Of a stretch of 64,000 nucleotides of DNA, positions 15,664-24,721 are shown piece after piece; positions within the stretch are counted from its first letter, which is position 1; every line of letters starts with the position of its first letter. The notes under the pieces are model-generated. The model made no database searches. It worked only from the letters and a program-made list of their open reading frames with translations, and was not told the DNA's origin. The position numbers and the translations under genes were made by a program. Source of the stretch: Streptomyces thermodiastaticus. GTDB lineage: Bacteria; Actinomycetota; Actinomycetes; Streptomycetales; Streptomycetaceae. The DNA lies in contig NZ_BNBV01000014.1 in assembly GCF_014656135.1 (NCBI RefSeq), forward strand, positions 1-64,000, given 5' to 3'.

Positions 15664-17814
15664 GTGACTTCACACTCACCCGCGCGAAGACGATCCCCTC
15701 TCACCACGGCGGCACGACGGGCCGCCGCCGTTGCCGCTGCTGCGCTGCTCGTCCCGGCGACGGCCTCGGCCGCCCACGCGGACGAACCCGTCGACCAGGG
15801 CGCACCCGCCCTGTACGACAGCGGGCTCGCCCCGGTGCCCTACATGGGCTGGAACACCTACTACGGACTGGGCGCACCGACCGAGCAGGAGGTGCGCGCC
15901 GTCGCCGACCGGCTGGTCAGCAGCGGGCTGCGCGACAGCGGCTACGACATCGTGTGGCTGGACGGCGGCTGGCAGGCCGACGATCCCCGGGACGCGCAGG
16001 GGAACCTGGTGGCGAACCCGGACCGCTTCCCCTCGGGCATCCCCGCGCTCGTCTCCTACCTCCACAGCCGCGGCCTGAAGGCGGGCATCTACACCGATGC
16101 CGGCACCTACGACGGCGGGAAGAGCTGCGGTCTCGGCAGCCGCGGCCACTATCAGCAGGACGCACGGCAGTTCGCCGCCTGGAAGATCGACGCGATCAAG
16201 GTGGACTTCCTGTGCGGGATCGCGGAGAAGCTCGATCCGGGCACCGCGTTCAAGGAGTTCGGCGACGCGGTCGCCAAGTCCGGCCGGCGCATGCTGCTCA
16301 ATTTGTGCAACCCGCTGACCGACGACTGGGGTGTGCCGCACACCCCGGAGCAGGACGCCCACAACACCTACGTGTACGCACCGGCGATCGCCGACTCCTG
16401 GCGCACCGGCACCGACATCGCCTGGGGCACGCCCAGCCCCGGACAGTGGCCCGATGTGCTGCGCAACATGGACGCCAACGCCTGGCATCCGGAGGCGCAG
16501 GGCCCCGGTCACTACAACGACCCGGACTACCTGATCCCGATGCGCCGGATGGCCGACGGGACCCTGGAGCTGACGCAGGAGGAGTCCACGACGCAGTTCG
16601 TGATGTGGGCGGAGATGGCGTCACCGCTGGTGATCGGCTCCGATCCGCGCACCCTGCCGCAGTCGATGATCGACACCTTGCGCAATCCGGAGATCATCGC
16701 CGTCGACCAGGATCCGCTCGCCGTGCAGGGTGTGCGAGTGGCCACCGACGCTGTCGGGGATGTGTACAGCAAGGTCCTGTCCGGGCACGGCAAGCGCGCG
16801 GTCGTGCTGCTGAACCGCTCCGATCGGCCGGCCCTGCGCACCGTCCGCTTCGCCGACACCGGGCTCGGCGGGCCGGTCGAGGTCCGTGACCTGCGGGCCC
16901 GCGCCGACCGGGGCACGTACACGGACTCGTACACCGTCGAGGTCCCGGCGCACGGCACGGCGATGCTGAAGCTGACCGGCACGGACGCCCTGCCGGGGGC
17001 CGACCTGGAGGTGCGGACCACGGCGAGCCCGGCGGTGGTGCGCGACGGCGGCACGCTGCACACCTTCCTGCGGGGCCCGGGCGGTTCGCTCGTCGAGCGG
17101 ACGGCCGCCGACGGCACCGGCCGGCCGCGCACCCGTGACCTGGGCGGTCCCGCGAAGGGCGGGATCCTGGGGCAGCCGGCCGCGTACGCCTCCGCCGGCG
17201 GCCGTATCGACGTGTTCGTGCGCGGCGCGGACGCGCGGGCCTACCGGCGGGTGTTCGCGGACGGCCGCTGGGGTGCCTGGCAGAGCCTGGACGGGCGACT
17301 GACGGACGCGCCGTCCGTGGCGTTCACCGATCCGGGGCACTGGACACTTTTCGCACGTGGCGCCGGCGGTGACGTCGTCCAGCGCGGCCCGGACACGGGC
17401 TGGTCGTCCCTGGGAGCGCCGGGCGGCACACCGGTGTACGGGCGTCCGTCCGCCGTCGTCGACGCCGACGGGCAGGTGCATGTGGCCGTGCGGACTCCGG
17501 CGGACGAGGTGTGGACCCGCACCCGCGACACGTCGGGACAGTGGTCGGCGTGGACCTCGCTCGGCGGGACCGTCAGCGGCAGTCCGACGCTGGTGACCGT
17601 GGGCGACGCGGTGGTGCTGTACGCGCGGGCCGGCGACTACACCCTCTGGCAGCAGCGGTACGAGGGCGGTGCCTGGCAGGGCTGGACGAAGCGGCAGGAG
17701 TTCCCCAGTGCTGCCTTCTCCGGTGCGCTGGGTGCGGCCGCGGGGCCGGACGGCACGGTCGACGCGGTGTACCGCGGCGTCGACGGGCACGTCCACCGCA
17801 CCCAGTTCAAATAA
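15664..17814 (+). CDS. secreted GH27 alpha-galactosidase with beta-propeller tail
   Basis: 716 aa. A Sec signal peptide (about 1-40, ending near ASAAHA) is followed by a GH27 barrel opening with YMGWNTYYG. Asp181 in IKVDFLCG is the nucleophile and Asp251 in WRTGTDIAWG the expected acid/base; NDPDYL and the C-terminal antiparallel sandwich follow. The last 220 or so residues contain about six repeats of roughly 45 residues (FLRGPGGSLVER, FVRGADARAYRR, FARGAGGDVVQR, and so on) like PLL-type lectin propellers. It should release terminal alpha-galactose from oligo- or polysaccharides outside the cell. The start is GTG 15664 with GGAG six bases ahead. Its stop codon lies inside the next operon's operator block. 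Confidence 0.93.
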   Translation: MTSHSPARRRSPLTTAARRAAAVAAAALLVPATASAAHADEPVDQGAPALYDSGLAPVPYMGWNTYYGLGAPTEQEVRAVADRLVSSGLRDSGYDIVWLDGGWQADDPRDAQGNLVANPDRFPSGIPALVSYLHSRGLKAGIYTDAGTYDGGKSCGLGSRGHYQQDARQFAAWKIDAIKVDFLCGIAEKLDPGTAFKEFGDAVAKSGRRMLLNLCNPLTDDWGVPHTPEQDAHNTYVYAPAIADSWRTGTDIAWGTPSPGQWPDVLRNMDANAWHPEAQGPGHYNDPDYLIPMRRMADGTLELTQEESTTQFVMWAEMASPLVIGSDPRTLPQSMIDTLRNPEIIAVDQDPLAVQGVRVATDAVGDVYSKVLSGHGKRAVVLLNRSDRPALRTVRFADTGLGGPVEVRDLRARADRGTYTDSYTVEVPAHGTAMLKLTGTDALPGADLEVRTTASPAVVRDGGTLHTFLRGPGGSLVERTAADGTGRPRTRDLGGPAKGGILGQPAAYASAGGRIDVFVRGADARAYRRVFADGRWGAWQSLDGRLTDAPSVAFTDPGHWTLFARGAGGDVVQRGPDTGWSSLGAPGGTPVYGRPSAVVDADGQVHVAVRTPADEVWTRTRDTSGQWSAWTSLGGTVSGSPTLVTVGDAVVLYARAGDYTLWQQRYEGGAWQGWTKRQEFPSAAFSGALGAAAGPDGTVDAVYRGVDGHVHRTQFK

Positions 17815-17834
17815 ATTAGTAATTAATCTTGACG
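17812..17834 (+). promoter_or_regulatory. operator and -35 of the galactose importer/catabolic operon
   Basis: The block at 17812-17833 matches 15537-15558 in 21 of 22 positions: TAAATTAGTAATTAAT, one variable base, then TTGAC. TTGACG (17829-17834) would be the -35; GAATCT at 17852-17857 is a possible -10 at 17 bases. The first three bases are the TAA stop of the GH27 gene. The outer TTACTAA arm of the first copy is missing, which points to ATTAGTAATTAAT as the core site. The transcript would begin about 70 bases before the first operon gene. Confidence 0.75.
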
Positions 17835-17931
17835 TGGCCTGCGTGCCACGCGAATCTGGATCCGCCGCGGGCGGGGATCCCGCCCCTTCCGGGCCGTTCC
17901 CCGCCCGCGCGGACCCGACAGGGAGTTCCCC

Positions 17932-19221
17932 ATGACGATCCAACAGCCCAGCAGACGCCGGTTCCTCGCCGGGCTCGGTGCCGCGGGGACCGCGGCGCTG
18001 CTCAGCGGCTGCGTGACCGCCGGCTCCTCCGGCACCGGCTCCTCCGAGGGAGCGGTGACCCTGCAGTCCAACCTGTCCTCGCCGCTGGCCAAGGCCGCCA
18101 TGGAGGACCTGGTCGCCGCCTACGGCAAGCAGGGCAAGGGGCGGGTCAGTCTCAACACCGTGGCCGCGGAGACGTTCCGCACCCAGCTGCCCACCTACCT
18201 GACCTCGGCCAACCCGCCGGACGTCTACACCTGGTACCCCGGGTCGGTCGCGGACTCCTACGCGCGGAAGAACCTGCTGCTCGGCCTCGACGAGGTGTGG
18301 CAGTCCTCCCCCGACCTCAAGCGCTACTCCAAGGCGCTGAACACCCTGTGCACGGCGGGCTCGGGCACGAAGGTGTTCGTGCCGACCACCACCTACTGGT
18401 GGGGCATGTTCTACCGGAAGTCCCACTTCGCCCAGTGGGGTGTGCGCGAGCCGAAGACCTGGGACGACTTCCTCGGCCTGTGCGACCGGCTGAAGTCCCG
18501 GGGTGTCACCCCCGTCGGGCTGGGCGCGGGCGGCAACACCGCGTGGGTGGCCTCCGCCTGGTTCGACTACCTGAACATCCGGATCAACGGCGCCCGCTAT
18601 CACCGGGACCTGCTCGCCGGGAGGCACCGGTTCGACGACCCCGAGGTGCACAAGGTCTTCGACCGCTGGCGGGAGGTGCTGCCGTACTTCGACCCCGACG
18701 GCACCGCCGTCGCCTTCCAGGACGCGACGACCTCGCTGCTCAACGGCCGCACCGGCATGATGCTCATCGGCACTTTCTTCGCCGACGCGGCGCCCAAGGA
18801 CGCCCTGGACGACATCGACTTCTTCCGCTTCCCGGTCATCGACCCGAAGGTGCCGCTCGCCGAGGAGGCACCCACCGACGGTTTCTTCGCCAGCGCCCGC
18901 ACCGGACGCCGCGAGCAGGTGTTCGACGTGATGCGCTACCTGGCGACCGCCGAGGCCCAGGAGACCTACATCAAGGGGTCCTCGGGCACGGTCCTGCCCT
19001 GTCACCCCGACGCCGAGGACGCCGGCACTCCCCTGGTGAAGAAGGGCCGCCGCCACATCGAACAGGCCGCGGAACTCACCCAGTTCTTCAACCGCGACTC
19101 CAGCGACGCCCTGCAGCCCACCGCGGACACCGCGCTGACGAAGTTCCTCGCCCGGCCCGGCTCCGTCGGCTCCGTCCTCGCCGACTGGCAGCGCGACGCC
19201 GAGAAGATCTGGAAGGCCTGA
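17932..19221 (+). CDS. ABC sugar importer, substrate-binding lipoprotein (cluster A)
   Basis: 429 aa of the family-1 sugar-binding type. The leader combines a twin-arginine motif (SRRRFLAGLG) and a lipobox ending LSGC, a typical streptomycete Tat-exported lipoprotein. The mature part has the two-lobed binding fold, with aromatic residues likely to stack on sugar (VYTWYPGS, TYWWGMFYRKS). First gene of the operon behind the repeated operator, and followed two bases later by the first permease. By context it should bind alpha-galactosides or galactose released by the GH27 enzyme. Confidence 0.92.
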   Translation: MTIQQPSRRRFLAGLGAAGTAALLSGCVTAGSSGTGSSEGAVTLQSNLSSPLAKAAMEDLVAAYGKQGKGRVSLNTVAAETFRTQLPTYLTSANPPDVYTWYPGSVADSYARKNLLLGLDEVWQSSPDLKRYSKALNTLCTAGSGTKVFVPTTTYWWGMFYRKSHFAQWGVREPKTWDDFLGLCDRLKSRGVTPVGLGAGGNTAWVASAWFDYLNIRINGARYHRDLLAGRHRFDDPEVHKVFDRWREVLPYFDPDGTAVAFQDATTSLLNGRTGMMLIGTFFADAAPKDALDDIDFFRFPVIDPKVPLAEEAPTDGFFASARTGRREQVFDVMRYLATAEAQETYIKGSSGTVLPCHPDAEDAGTPLVKKGRRHIEQAAELTQFFNRDSSDALQPTADTALTKFLARPGSVGSVLADWQRDAEKIWKA

Positions 19222-19222
19222 C

Positions 19223-20155
19223 GTGGCCGTCGTGACCGCCTCCGCACGCAAGTCCCCGGCCCTGGCGCACGGCTCCCGGCGGGCCCGGGGTCCCCGCCGC
19301 ACCCCGCCGCTGGTGCTCGCCTTCGTCCTTCTCCCGCTGCTCGTCGAGTCCGTGTGGGTGTTCTGGCCCGCGCTGCAGGGTTTCTACCTGTCGCTGACCC
19401 GCTGGGACGGTGTGTCCGCGCCGGCGTTCGTGGGCCTCGGCAACTTCCGGGAGATGGCCCACGACCACGTCTTCCTCGGCGCGGCCGGTCACACCGTGCT
19501 GTGGCTGGTGCTGTTCGGGGGCCTGTCGGCGGTGCTGGGCCTGGCCGCCGCGCTGCTGCTGCAGCAGGAGCGGCGCGGCGTCGGCTTCTACCGGGCCGCG
19601 CTGTTCCTGCCGGTGGTGTTCTCGCTCGTGGCGACCGCCCTGGTCTGGCAGGCGATCTACCAGCCCGACGGGGTCCTCAACCACCTGCTGGCCTCGGTCG
19701 GCCTCGGCGACCTGCGGCACGCCTGGCTCGCCGACCAGGACACGGCCCTGTACGCGGTGATCGTGCCGGCCCTGTGGCGGCAGATCGGGTATGTGATGGT
19801 GCTGTACCTGGCCGGGCTGAAGGGCATCGATCCCGCCCTGTACGAGGCGGCCAAGGTCGACGGCACAAGCCGCCGGCAGCGTTTCCGGCACGTCACCCTG
19901 CCCCAGCTGCGCAGCGTCAACGCGGTCGTCCTGTCCGTCATCGTCATCGACTCGCTGCGCTCCTTCGACGTCGTGTGGTCGCTGACCCGCGGCGGCCCCT
20001 ACCACTCGTCCGAGCTGCTGAGCACCTACATGTACTCCACCGCCTTCCAGTCCCTGCGGCTGGGCTACGGCTCCGCCCTCGCCGTGGTGATCTTCGTTCT
20101 CGCCTTCGGGGTCATCGCGTCCTACCTCGTCCGCGCCTTCCGGGAGGCCGAGTGA
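19223..20155 (+). CDS. ABC sugar importer permease, MalF type (cluster A)
   Basis: 310 aa with six predicted membrane helices after a basic cytoplasmic tail of about 30 residues. The inner-membrane permease signature is YEAAKVDGTSRRQRF followed by HVTLP, the loop that contacts the ATPase. The GTG start at 19223 lies one base after the binding-protein stop, so translation is coupled. It forms a heterodimer with the next permease. No ATPase gene is present, consistent with a shared MsiK-type ATPase encoded elsewhere. Confidence 0.92.
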   Translation: MAVVTASARKSPALAHGSRRARGPRRTPPLVLAFVLLPLLVESVWVFWPALQGFYLSLTRWDGVSAPAFVGLGNFREMAHDHVFLGAAGHTVLWLVLFGGLSAVLGLAAALLLQQERRGVGFYRAALFLPVVFSLVATALVWQAIYQPDGVLNHLLASVGLGDLRHAWLADQDTALYAVIVPALWRQIGYVMVLYLAGLKGIDPALYEAAKVDGTSRRQRFRHVTLPQLRSVNAVVLSVIVIDSLRSFDVVWSLTRGGPYHSSELLSTYMYSTAFQSLRLGYGSALAVVIFVLAFGVIASYLVRAFREAE

Positions 20156-21009
20156 TGGCGAACGTTCCGCACACCACCGCACCACGCCGCCGCAGGGCAG
20201 CGACCGCCGGGTTCCATCTGAGCGCCACGGCGCTGGCCGTGCTGTGGCTGCTGCCGATCGCCCTGGTGCTGGTGACCAGCGTGCGCTCCTTCGACGACAT
20301 CGCCGCGCACGGCCTGGGCAGCCGGCCCCGCTCCTTCACCCTGGACGCCTTCCGCCAGGCCTGGGTGGACGGCGGCCAGCAGCGCGCCCTGATCAACAGC
20401 CTGCTCGTCACCGTTCCCTGTGTGCTGGTCACCCTGGCGCTGGCCGCCATGGCCGCCTTCGGGCTCAGCCGCTACGAGCTGCCCCTGCGCCGCTCGCTGC
20501 TGCTGCTCATGCTCGGCGGCAACCTGCTGCCGCCGCAGATCCTGCTCATCCCGGTGTCCAAGCTGAGCGAGCTGATGGGCGCGTACGACACGCTGCCCGC
20601 CCTGATCGGGGTGCAGATCGGTTTCGGTGTCGGCTTCTACGTGTTCGTGCTGCACGGCTTCATGCGGGCGATCCCGGCGGAGATCCAGCAGGCGGCCGTG
20701 GTCGACGGCGCCGGGCCGTGGCAGATCTTCTGGCGGATCGTTCTGCCGCTCACCCGTCCGGCGCTCGCCGCGCTCAGCGCGCTGTCCTTCACCTGGATCT
20801 TCAACGACCTGCTGTGGGCCATCACCGTGCTGCGCAGCGACACCAAGATGCCCATCACCGCCGCGCTGATCGGCCTGCAGGGACAGTACGTGTCCATGTG
20901 GAACGTGATCGCCGCCGGCTCCGTCGTCGCCGCCGCGCCCACCGTGGCCGTGTTCCTGCGGTTCCAACGGCACTTCGTGGCGGGCCTGAACCTGGGAGCG
21001 GTCAAGTGA
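20155..21009 (+). CDS. ABC sugar importer permease, MalG type (cluster A)
   Basis: 284 aa and six membrane helices, with the EAA-type loop QQAAVVDGAGPWQIF followed by WRIVLP. Its ATG at 20155 shares a base with the TGA of the previous permease. The open frame extends upstream to 19354, but only as a shadow of the partner gene. It ends in the usual FVAGLNLGAVK-type tail. The gene stop overlaps the GTG of the downstream GH36 gene by four bases. Confidence 0.92.
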   Translation: MANVPHTTAPRRRRAATAGFHLSATALAVLWLLPIALVLVTSVRSFDDIAAHGLGSRPRSFTLDAFRQAWVDGGQQRALINSLLVTVPCVLVTLALAAMAAFGLSRYELPLRRSLLLLMLGGNLLPPQILLIPVSKLSELMGAYDTLPALIGVQIGFGVGFYVFVLHGFMRAIPAEIQQAAVVDGAGPWQIFWRIVLPLTRPALAALSALSFTWIFNDLLWAITVLRSDTKMPITAALIGLQGQYVSMWNVIAAGSVVAAAPTVAVFLRFQRHFVAGLNLGAVK

Positions 21010-23114
21010 CGTTGCCCGCACGCTGGATTCTGCGCACCGCGCACACCGTCTACGCCGTACGCCTCTCCCCCGACGGTCCGTGGGCCGAGCTCGACGCCTG
21101 GGGACCGCACGGCGCCGAGGACGGCCCCTCGGCTCTCGACTGGTCGCGGCGCACCCACTTTCTCACCCCCGCCGACGCCGCGCCCGCCGAGTATCTGCCG
21201 TCCGGGCTGCGGCCGTTCACCGGCTCGGAGCTGATCGCCGCCCGGGAGGGCGCGGAACGCGGCGTGTGGTGGGAGTTCGAGGGCGCCGAGGAGCAACCGG
21301 ACGGCCTGCGCCTCGCCTTCGCCGACCGGGTGCTCGGGCTGCGGACCGTGCTGTGCTACGCCACGGTCCCCGGCACGGACGTCGTGCTGCGCTGGGCCGA
21401 ACACACCTGCACGGGCGGCGAGCCGCTGCGCCTGGAGCGGTTCGACTCGGGCGCCGTGACCGTCCCGGCACCCGACGGTGTGCGGCTGACGTATCTCGCG
21501 GGACAGTGGTCGCAGGAGTTCCAGCGCACCCAGCTGGAACTGGCCCGGGGCACGTTCACCCTCGGCAGTGTGCAGGGCGTGCCCGGGCATGCCTACGCGC
21601 CCTGGCTGGCCGTCCAGGACCGGACGGCGCCGCCCGACGGGCCGTCGCCCGCCTACGGCCTTGCGCTTGAGTGGCCCGGCAACTGGCACATCACCGCCGA
21701 GGCCGAACCCGGCGGCGCGGTGCGCGTCCGGGCCGGCCGTGTCCCGCACGAGGGCGTGGTGTGGCTGGCCCCCGGGGAGACCCTCACCACGCCGCGTCTG
21801 GCCCTGGCGTTCAGTCCCGACGGGCTCGACGGACTGGCCCGCGTCTGGCACCGCTGGGAGCGGCACCTGGCCGGGCCGCGCCTGGAGCGCACCCGGCGGG
21901 TGCTGTACAACTCCTGGGAGGCCACCGGGTTCGACGTGGACGCCGCCGGCCAGCTCGAACTGGCGCGGGCCGCTGCGGACATCGGCGCCGAACTGTTCGT
22001 CGTGGACGACGGCTGGTTCACCGGCCGCGGCGACGACACCGGCGGGCTGGGCGACTGGTGTCCCGACCCGGACGCCTTCCCGCAGGGTTTCGGCCGGTTC
22101 GTCGCCGAGGTGCGCGCCCTCGGCCTGGACCTCGGTCTGTGGGTGGAACCGGAGGCCGTCAGCCCCGGCAGCCGTCTGTACGCCGAACACCCCGACTGGG
22201 TCTACCGGATCGACGACCGGCCCGCCCGGCTCGTCCGCAACCAGCTGCTGCTCGACCTGGGCCGTGCCGACGTCCAGGACTTCGTGATCACCACCTTGGA
22301 CCGGCTGCTGTCCGAGTACGACATCAGCTATCTGAAGTGGGACATGAACCGGCCGCCGACCGAACGGGGCCGTCCCGGCGCCGGCCCGGCCGACCGGCTG
22401 GACCTGGACGCCCAGCATGTCGCCGGGTATCTGCGGGTCCTGGACCATCTGCGCGCGGCCCACCCCGGCGTCGCGGTGGAGGGCTGCGCGGGCGGCGGCG
22501 GGCGCGTGGACCACGCGACGCTCGCCCGCACCGACGTCGTCTGGCCCAGCGACAACACCGCGCCGCTGGACCGGCTGCGGATCCAGTTCGGGTTCCTGCA
22601 CGCGCACGCGCCGCATGTGATGAGTTCCTGGGTCACCGACGCGCCCGGCGTGTTCGACCCGCGTCCGCGCAGCCTCGCGTTCCGTTTCGTGGCGGCCTGC
22701 TGCGGGGTGCTCGGCATCGGCGCGGACCTGCGGGCCTGGGGAGCGGAGCAGCGCGCCGAGGCCGCCCGCTGGATCGCGCGCTACAAGCAGGTGCGCGAGG
22801 TGATCCACCACGGCGAGATCCACCTGCTCGGCACTCCTGACGACCCCACCTGCGGGGTGCAGTTCACCGCGCCGGACGGCGGCCGCGTCGTGGTCGCCGC
22901 CTTCAGCACCGGTCGCCTGGACGGGGCGCCGCTGGTGCCCGGCCGTCCCTCCCGGCTGCGGCTGCGCGGCCTGGACCCGGCGGCCCGCTACCACGACCCG
23001 GCCGGCAAGACGGTGTACCGCGGTGCCCATCTGCTGCACTACGGACTGCCGTCGCAGTGGAGCGCCGGATGCGACGCCGACCTGGTGAGCCTGACCCGGC
23101 TGGAGGACCGGTGA
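21006..23114 (+). CDS. cytoplasmic GH36 alpha-galactosidase (cluster A)
   Basis: 702 aa with no signal peptide. The N-terminal beta-supersandwich is followed by a barrel with YNSWEATGFDVD, the nucleophile Asp in YLKWDMNRP, and SDNTAPLDR carrying the presumed acid/base Asp. ALEWPGNWHI and GADLRAWG-type segments are family landmarks. It hydrolyses imported alpha-galactosides such as melibiose-like sugars to free galactose, which feeds the genes that follow. GTG 21006 overlaps the permease stop by four bases (GTGA), so it is translationally coupled. It is similar in architecture to the second GH36 at 29375-31498, but clearly diverged. Confidence 0.93.
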   Translation: MTLPARWILRTAHTVYAVRLSPDGPWAELDAWGPHGAEDGPSALDWSRRTHFLTPADAAPAEYLPSGLRPFTGSELIAAREGAERGVWWEFEGAEEQPDGLRLAFADRVLGLRTVLCYATVPGTDVVLRWAEHTCTGGEPLRLERFDSGAVTVPAPDGVRLTYLAGQWSQEFQRTQLELARGTFTLGSVQGVPGHAYAPWLAVQDRTAPPDGPSPAYGLALEWPGNWHITAEAEPGGAVRVRAGRVPHEGVVWLAPGETLTTPRLALAFSPDGLDGLARVWHRWERHLAGPRLERTRRVLYNSWEATGFDVDAAGQLELARAAADIGAELFVVDDGWFTGRGDDTGGLGDWCPDPDAFPQGFGRFVAEVRALGLDLGLWVEPEAVSPGSRLYAEHPDWVYRIDDRPARLVRNQLLLDLGRADVQDFVITTLDRLLSEYDISYLKWDMNRPPTERGRPGAGPADRLDLDAQHVAGYLRVLDHLRAAHPGVAVEGCAGGGGRVDHATLARTDVVWPSDNTAPLDRLRIQFGFLHAHAPHVMSSWVTDAPGVFDPRPRSLAFRFVAACCGVLGIGADLRAWGAEQRAEAARWIARYKQVREVIHHGEIHLLGTPDDPTCGVQFTAPDGGRVVVAAFSTGRLDGAPLVPGRPSRLRLRGLDPAARYHDPAGKTVYRGAHLLHYGLPSQWSAGCDADLVSLTRLEDR

Positions 23115-23175
23115 GGCACACGTCCCCGGCCGGCCCGCCGTCCGGTCCCGTCTCGTGAAGGAGCAGAATTCCACG

Positions 23176-23949
23176 ATGGATCAGCCCGAACGACGCCACG
23201 GTGCCCGATTCGAGGGCCGTACGGCCGTGGTGACCGGAGCGGCCTCCGGCATCGGCGCCGCGACGGCACGGCGCCTGGCACAGGAAGGAGCCGCGGTCGT
23301 GCTCGTCGACGTCGCCGAGGACCGCGGACGGGCCGTCGCCGAGCGGATCGGCGAGGACGGCGGCCGGGCCCGTTTCGTGCGGGCCGACGTGGCCGCCGAG
23401 GAGGACTGGATCCGGGTCGTGGCCGCCGCGCACGGCTTCGGCCCGGTGGGTGTCCTGGTCAGCAACGCCTACACCGTCGACGTCACACCCGCGCACGCGA
23501 TGTCGCACATCTCCTGGCAGCGGCAGCTCGACGTCAACCTCACCGGTGCGTTCCTCGGTTTCCGCGCGGTGCTGCCCGACCTGCGGTCGTCCGCCGGGGC
23601 GGTGGTGCTGACCTCCTCCGTCCACGCCCACCGCGGGATTCCCGGGCACCCGGCGTATGCCGCCTCCAAGGGGGCGCTGCTGTCGTTGTGCGGGCAGCTC
23701 GCCGTCGAGTACGGGCCCGAGGTGCGGGTCAACGCCGTGCTGCCCGGCCCGATCCTGACGGCGGCCTGGGACCGGGTGGCACAGGCCGACCGGGAGCGCA
23801 GTGTCGCCGAGACGGCGGCCGGCCGCTTCGGCACCCCGAAGGAGGTGGCCGCGGCCATCGCGTTCCTCGCCTCGGCCGAGGCCTCCTACATCACCGGCTC
23901 GCACCTCCTCGTGGACGGCGGCTGGAGCGTCGTGAAGGCTTCCGCATGA
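23176..23949 (+). CDS. SDR dehydrogenase, probable D-galactose 1-dehydrogenase
   Basis: 257 aa classical short-chain dehydrogenase. The cofactor motif TGAASGIG is near residue 20, NAY replaces the usual NAG, and the catalytic pair is Tyr161/Lys165 (YAASK). The first acidic residue after beta-2 (VLVDV) favours NAD. An upstream in-frame GTG at 23155 overlaps the AAGGAG ribosome site, so ATG 23176 is used, with a rather long spacing. The specific activity, oxidation of galactose to galactono-lactone, is inferred from lying between an alpha-galactosidase and lactonase, dehydratase, kinase and aldolase genes; SDR sequence alone would not decide it. Confidence 0.82.
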   Translation: MDQPERRHGARFEGRTAVVTGAASGIGAATARRLAQEGAAVVLVDVAEDRGRAVAERIGEDGGRARFVRADVAAEEDWIRVVAAAHGFGPVGVLVSNAYTVDVTPAHAMSHISWQRQLDVNLTGAFLGFRAVLPDLRSSAGAVVLTSSVHAHRGIPGHPAYAASKGALLSLCGQLAVEYGPEVRVNAVLPGPILTAAWDRVAQADRERSVAETAAGRFGTPKEVAAAIAFLASAEASYITGSHLLVDGGWSVVKASA

Positions 23950-23983
23950 CCCGTTCGCTCCGAAGCAGAAAGGCTCCGACGAC

Positions 23984-24721
23984 ATGACGCCCTACGGCCG
24001 CCGCGGTGTGCACGGCCAGACCGTGGAAGCGCTGGCCCGCCGCATCCTGGGCGGGCAGATCCCCGAGGGGGCGACGCTCGACCTGGTGGCGTTGCAGAGC
24101 GAACTGGACGTGAGCCTCACCGCCCTGCGCGAGTCGTTGAAGGTGCTCGCCGCCAAGGGCATGGTCGACGCCCGTCAGCGCCGCGGCACCTTCGTGCGGG
24201 CCCGCTCCGACTGGAACCTGCTCGACGCCGATGTGCTGCGTTGGCAGTTCGAGGGCGGCAGCACCACCGGCGCCGACCGGGCGCTGCTGCGCAATCTCGC
24301 CGAGGTGCGCGCCATCGTCGAGCCCGCGGCCGCCCGGCTGGCCGCCGAGCGGCGCACCGACGAGGATCTCGCCGCGCTGGAGGAGGCGCTCCAGGCGATG
24401 GCTCTCGACGGTGCGGACGCGGCGCACGCCGTCGAGGCCGACCTCGCCTTCCACCGCGGCCTGCTCGCCGCCACCCACAACGAACTGCTTCAGCGCATGG
24501 AGATGGTCATCGAGTCGGGCCTCGCCCACCGGGACCGCATCGTGCACAGCGCCCCGCACAGCGAGGACCCGGTCCCGGCCCACCGCCGGGTCCTGGACGC
24601 CGTGCGCGCGGGCGACCCCGACGCCGCCGAGTCCGCCATGCGCGCCCTGCTGGAGCAGGCGGGACGCGACCTGGAACGGCTCGGCACCCAGGACGAGACG
24701 AAAGGCCCCGGCCCCAAGTGA
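23984..24721 (+). CDS. GntR-family (FCD domain) regulator, DgoR-like position
   Basis: 245 aa. The N-terminal winged HTH (about 5-75, LQSELDVSLTALRESLKVLAAKGMV across the recognition region) is followed by an all-helical FCD effector domain (about 95-225) with the metal/ligand-type residues of the group (AVEADLAFHRGLL and LAHRD). Galactonate operons in other bacteria are commonly controlled by an FCD-type GntR protein. Here it sits just before the dehydratase gene, whose GTG overlaps its stop. It is a candidate binder of the TTAGTAATTAA-like core upstream of the operon; autoregulation is inferred. Confidence 0.88.
   Translation: MTPYGRRGVHGQTVEALARRILGGQIPEGATLDLVALQSELDVSLTALRESLKVLAAKGMVDARQRRGTFVRARSDWNLLDADVLRWQFEGGSTTGADRALLRNLAEVRAIVEPAAARLAAERRTDEDLAALEEALQAMALDGADAAHAVEADLAFHRGLLAATHNELLQRMEMVIESGLAHRDRIVHSAPHSEDPVPAHRRVLDAVRAGDPDAAESAMRALLEQAGRDLERLGTQDETKGPGPK

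Noticed and set aside
20637..23174. 845-codon minus-strand frame opposite the GH36 gene
   Set aside because: Shadow of the GH36 and permease genes; no protein family resemblance.
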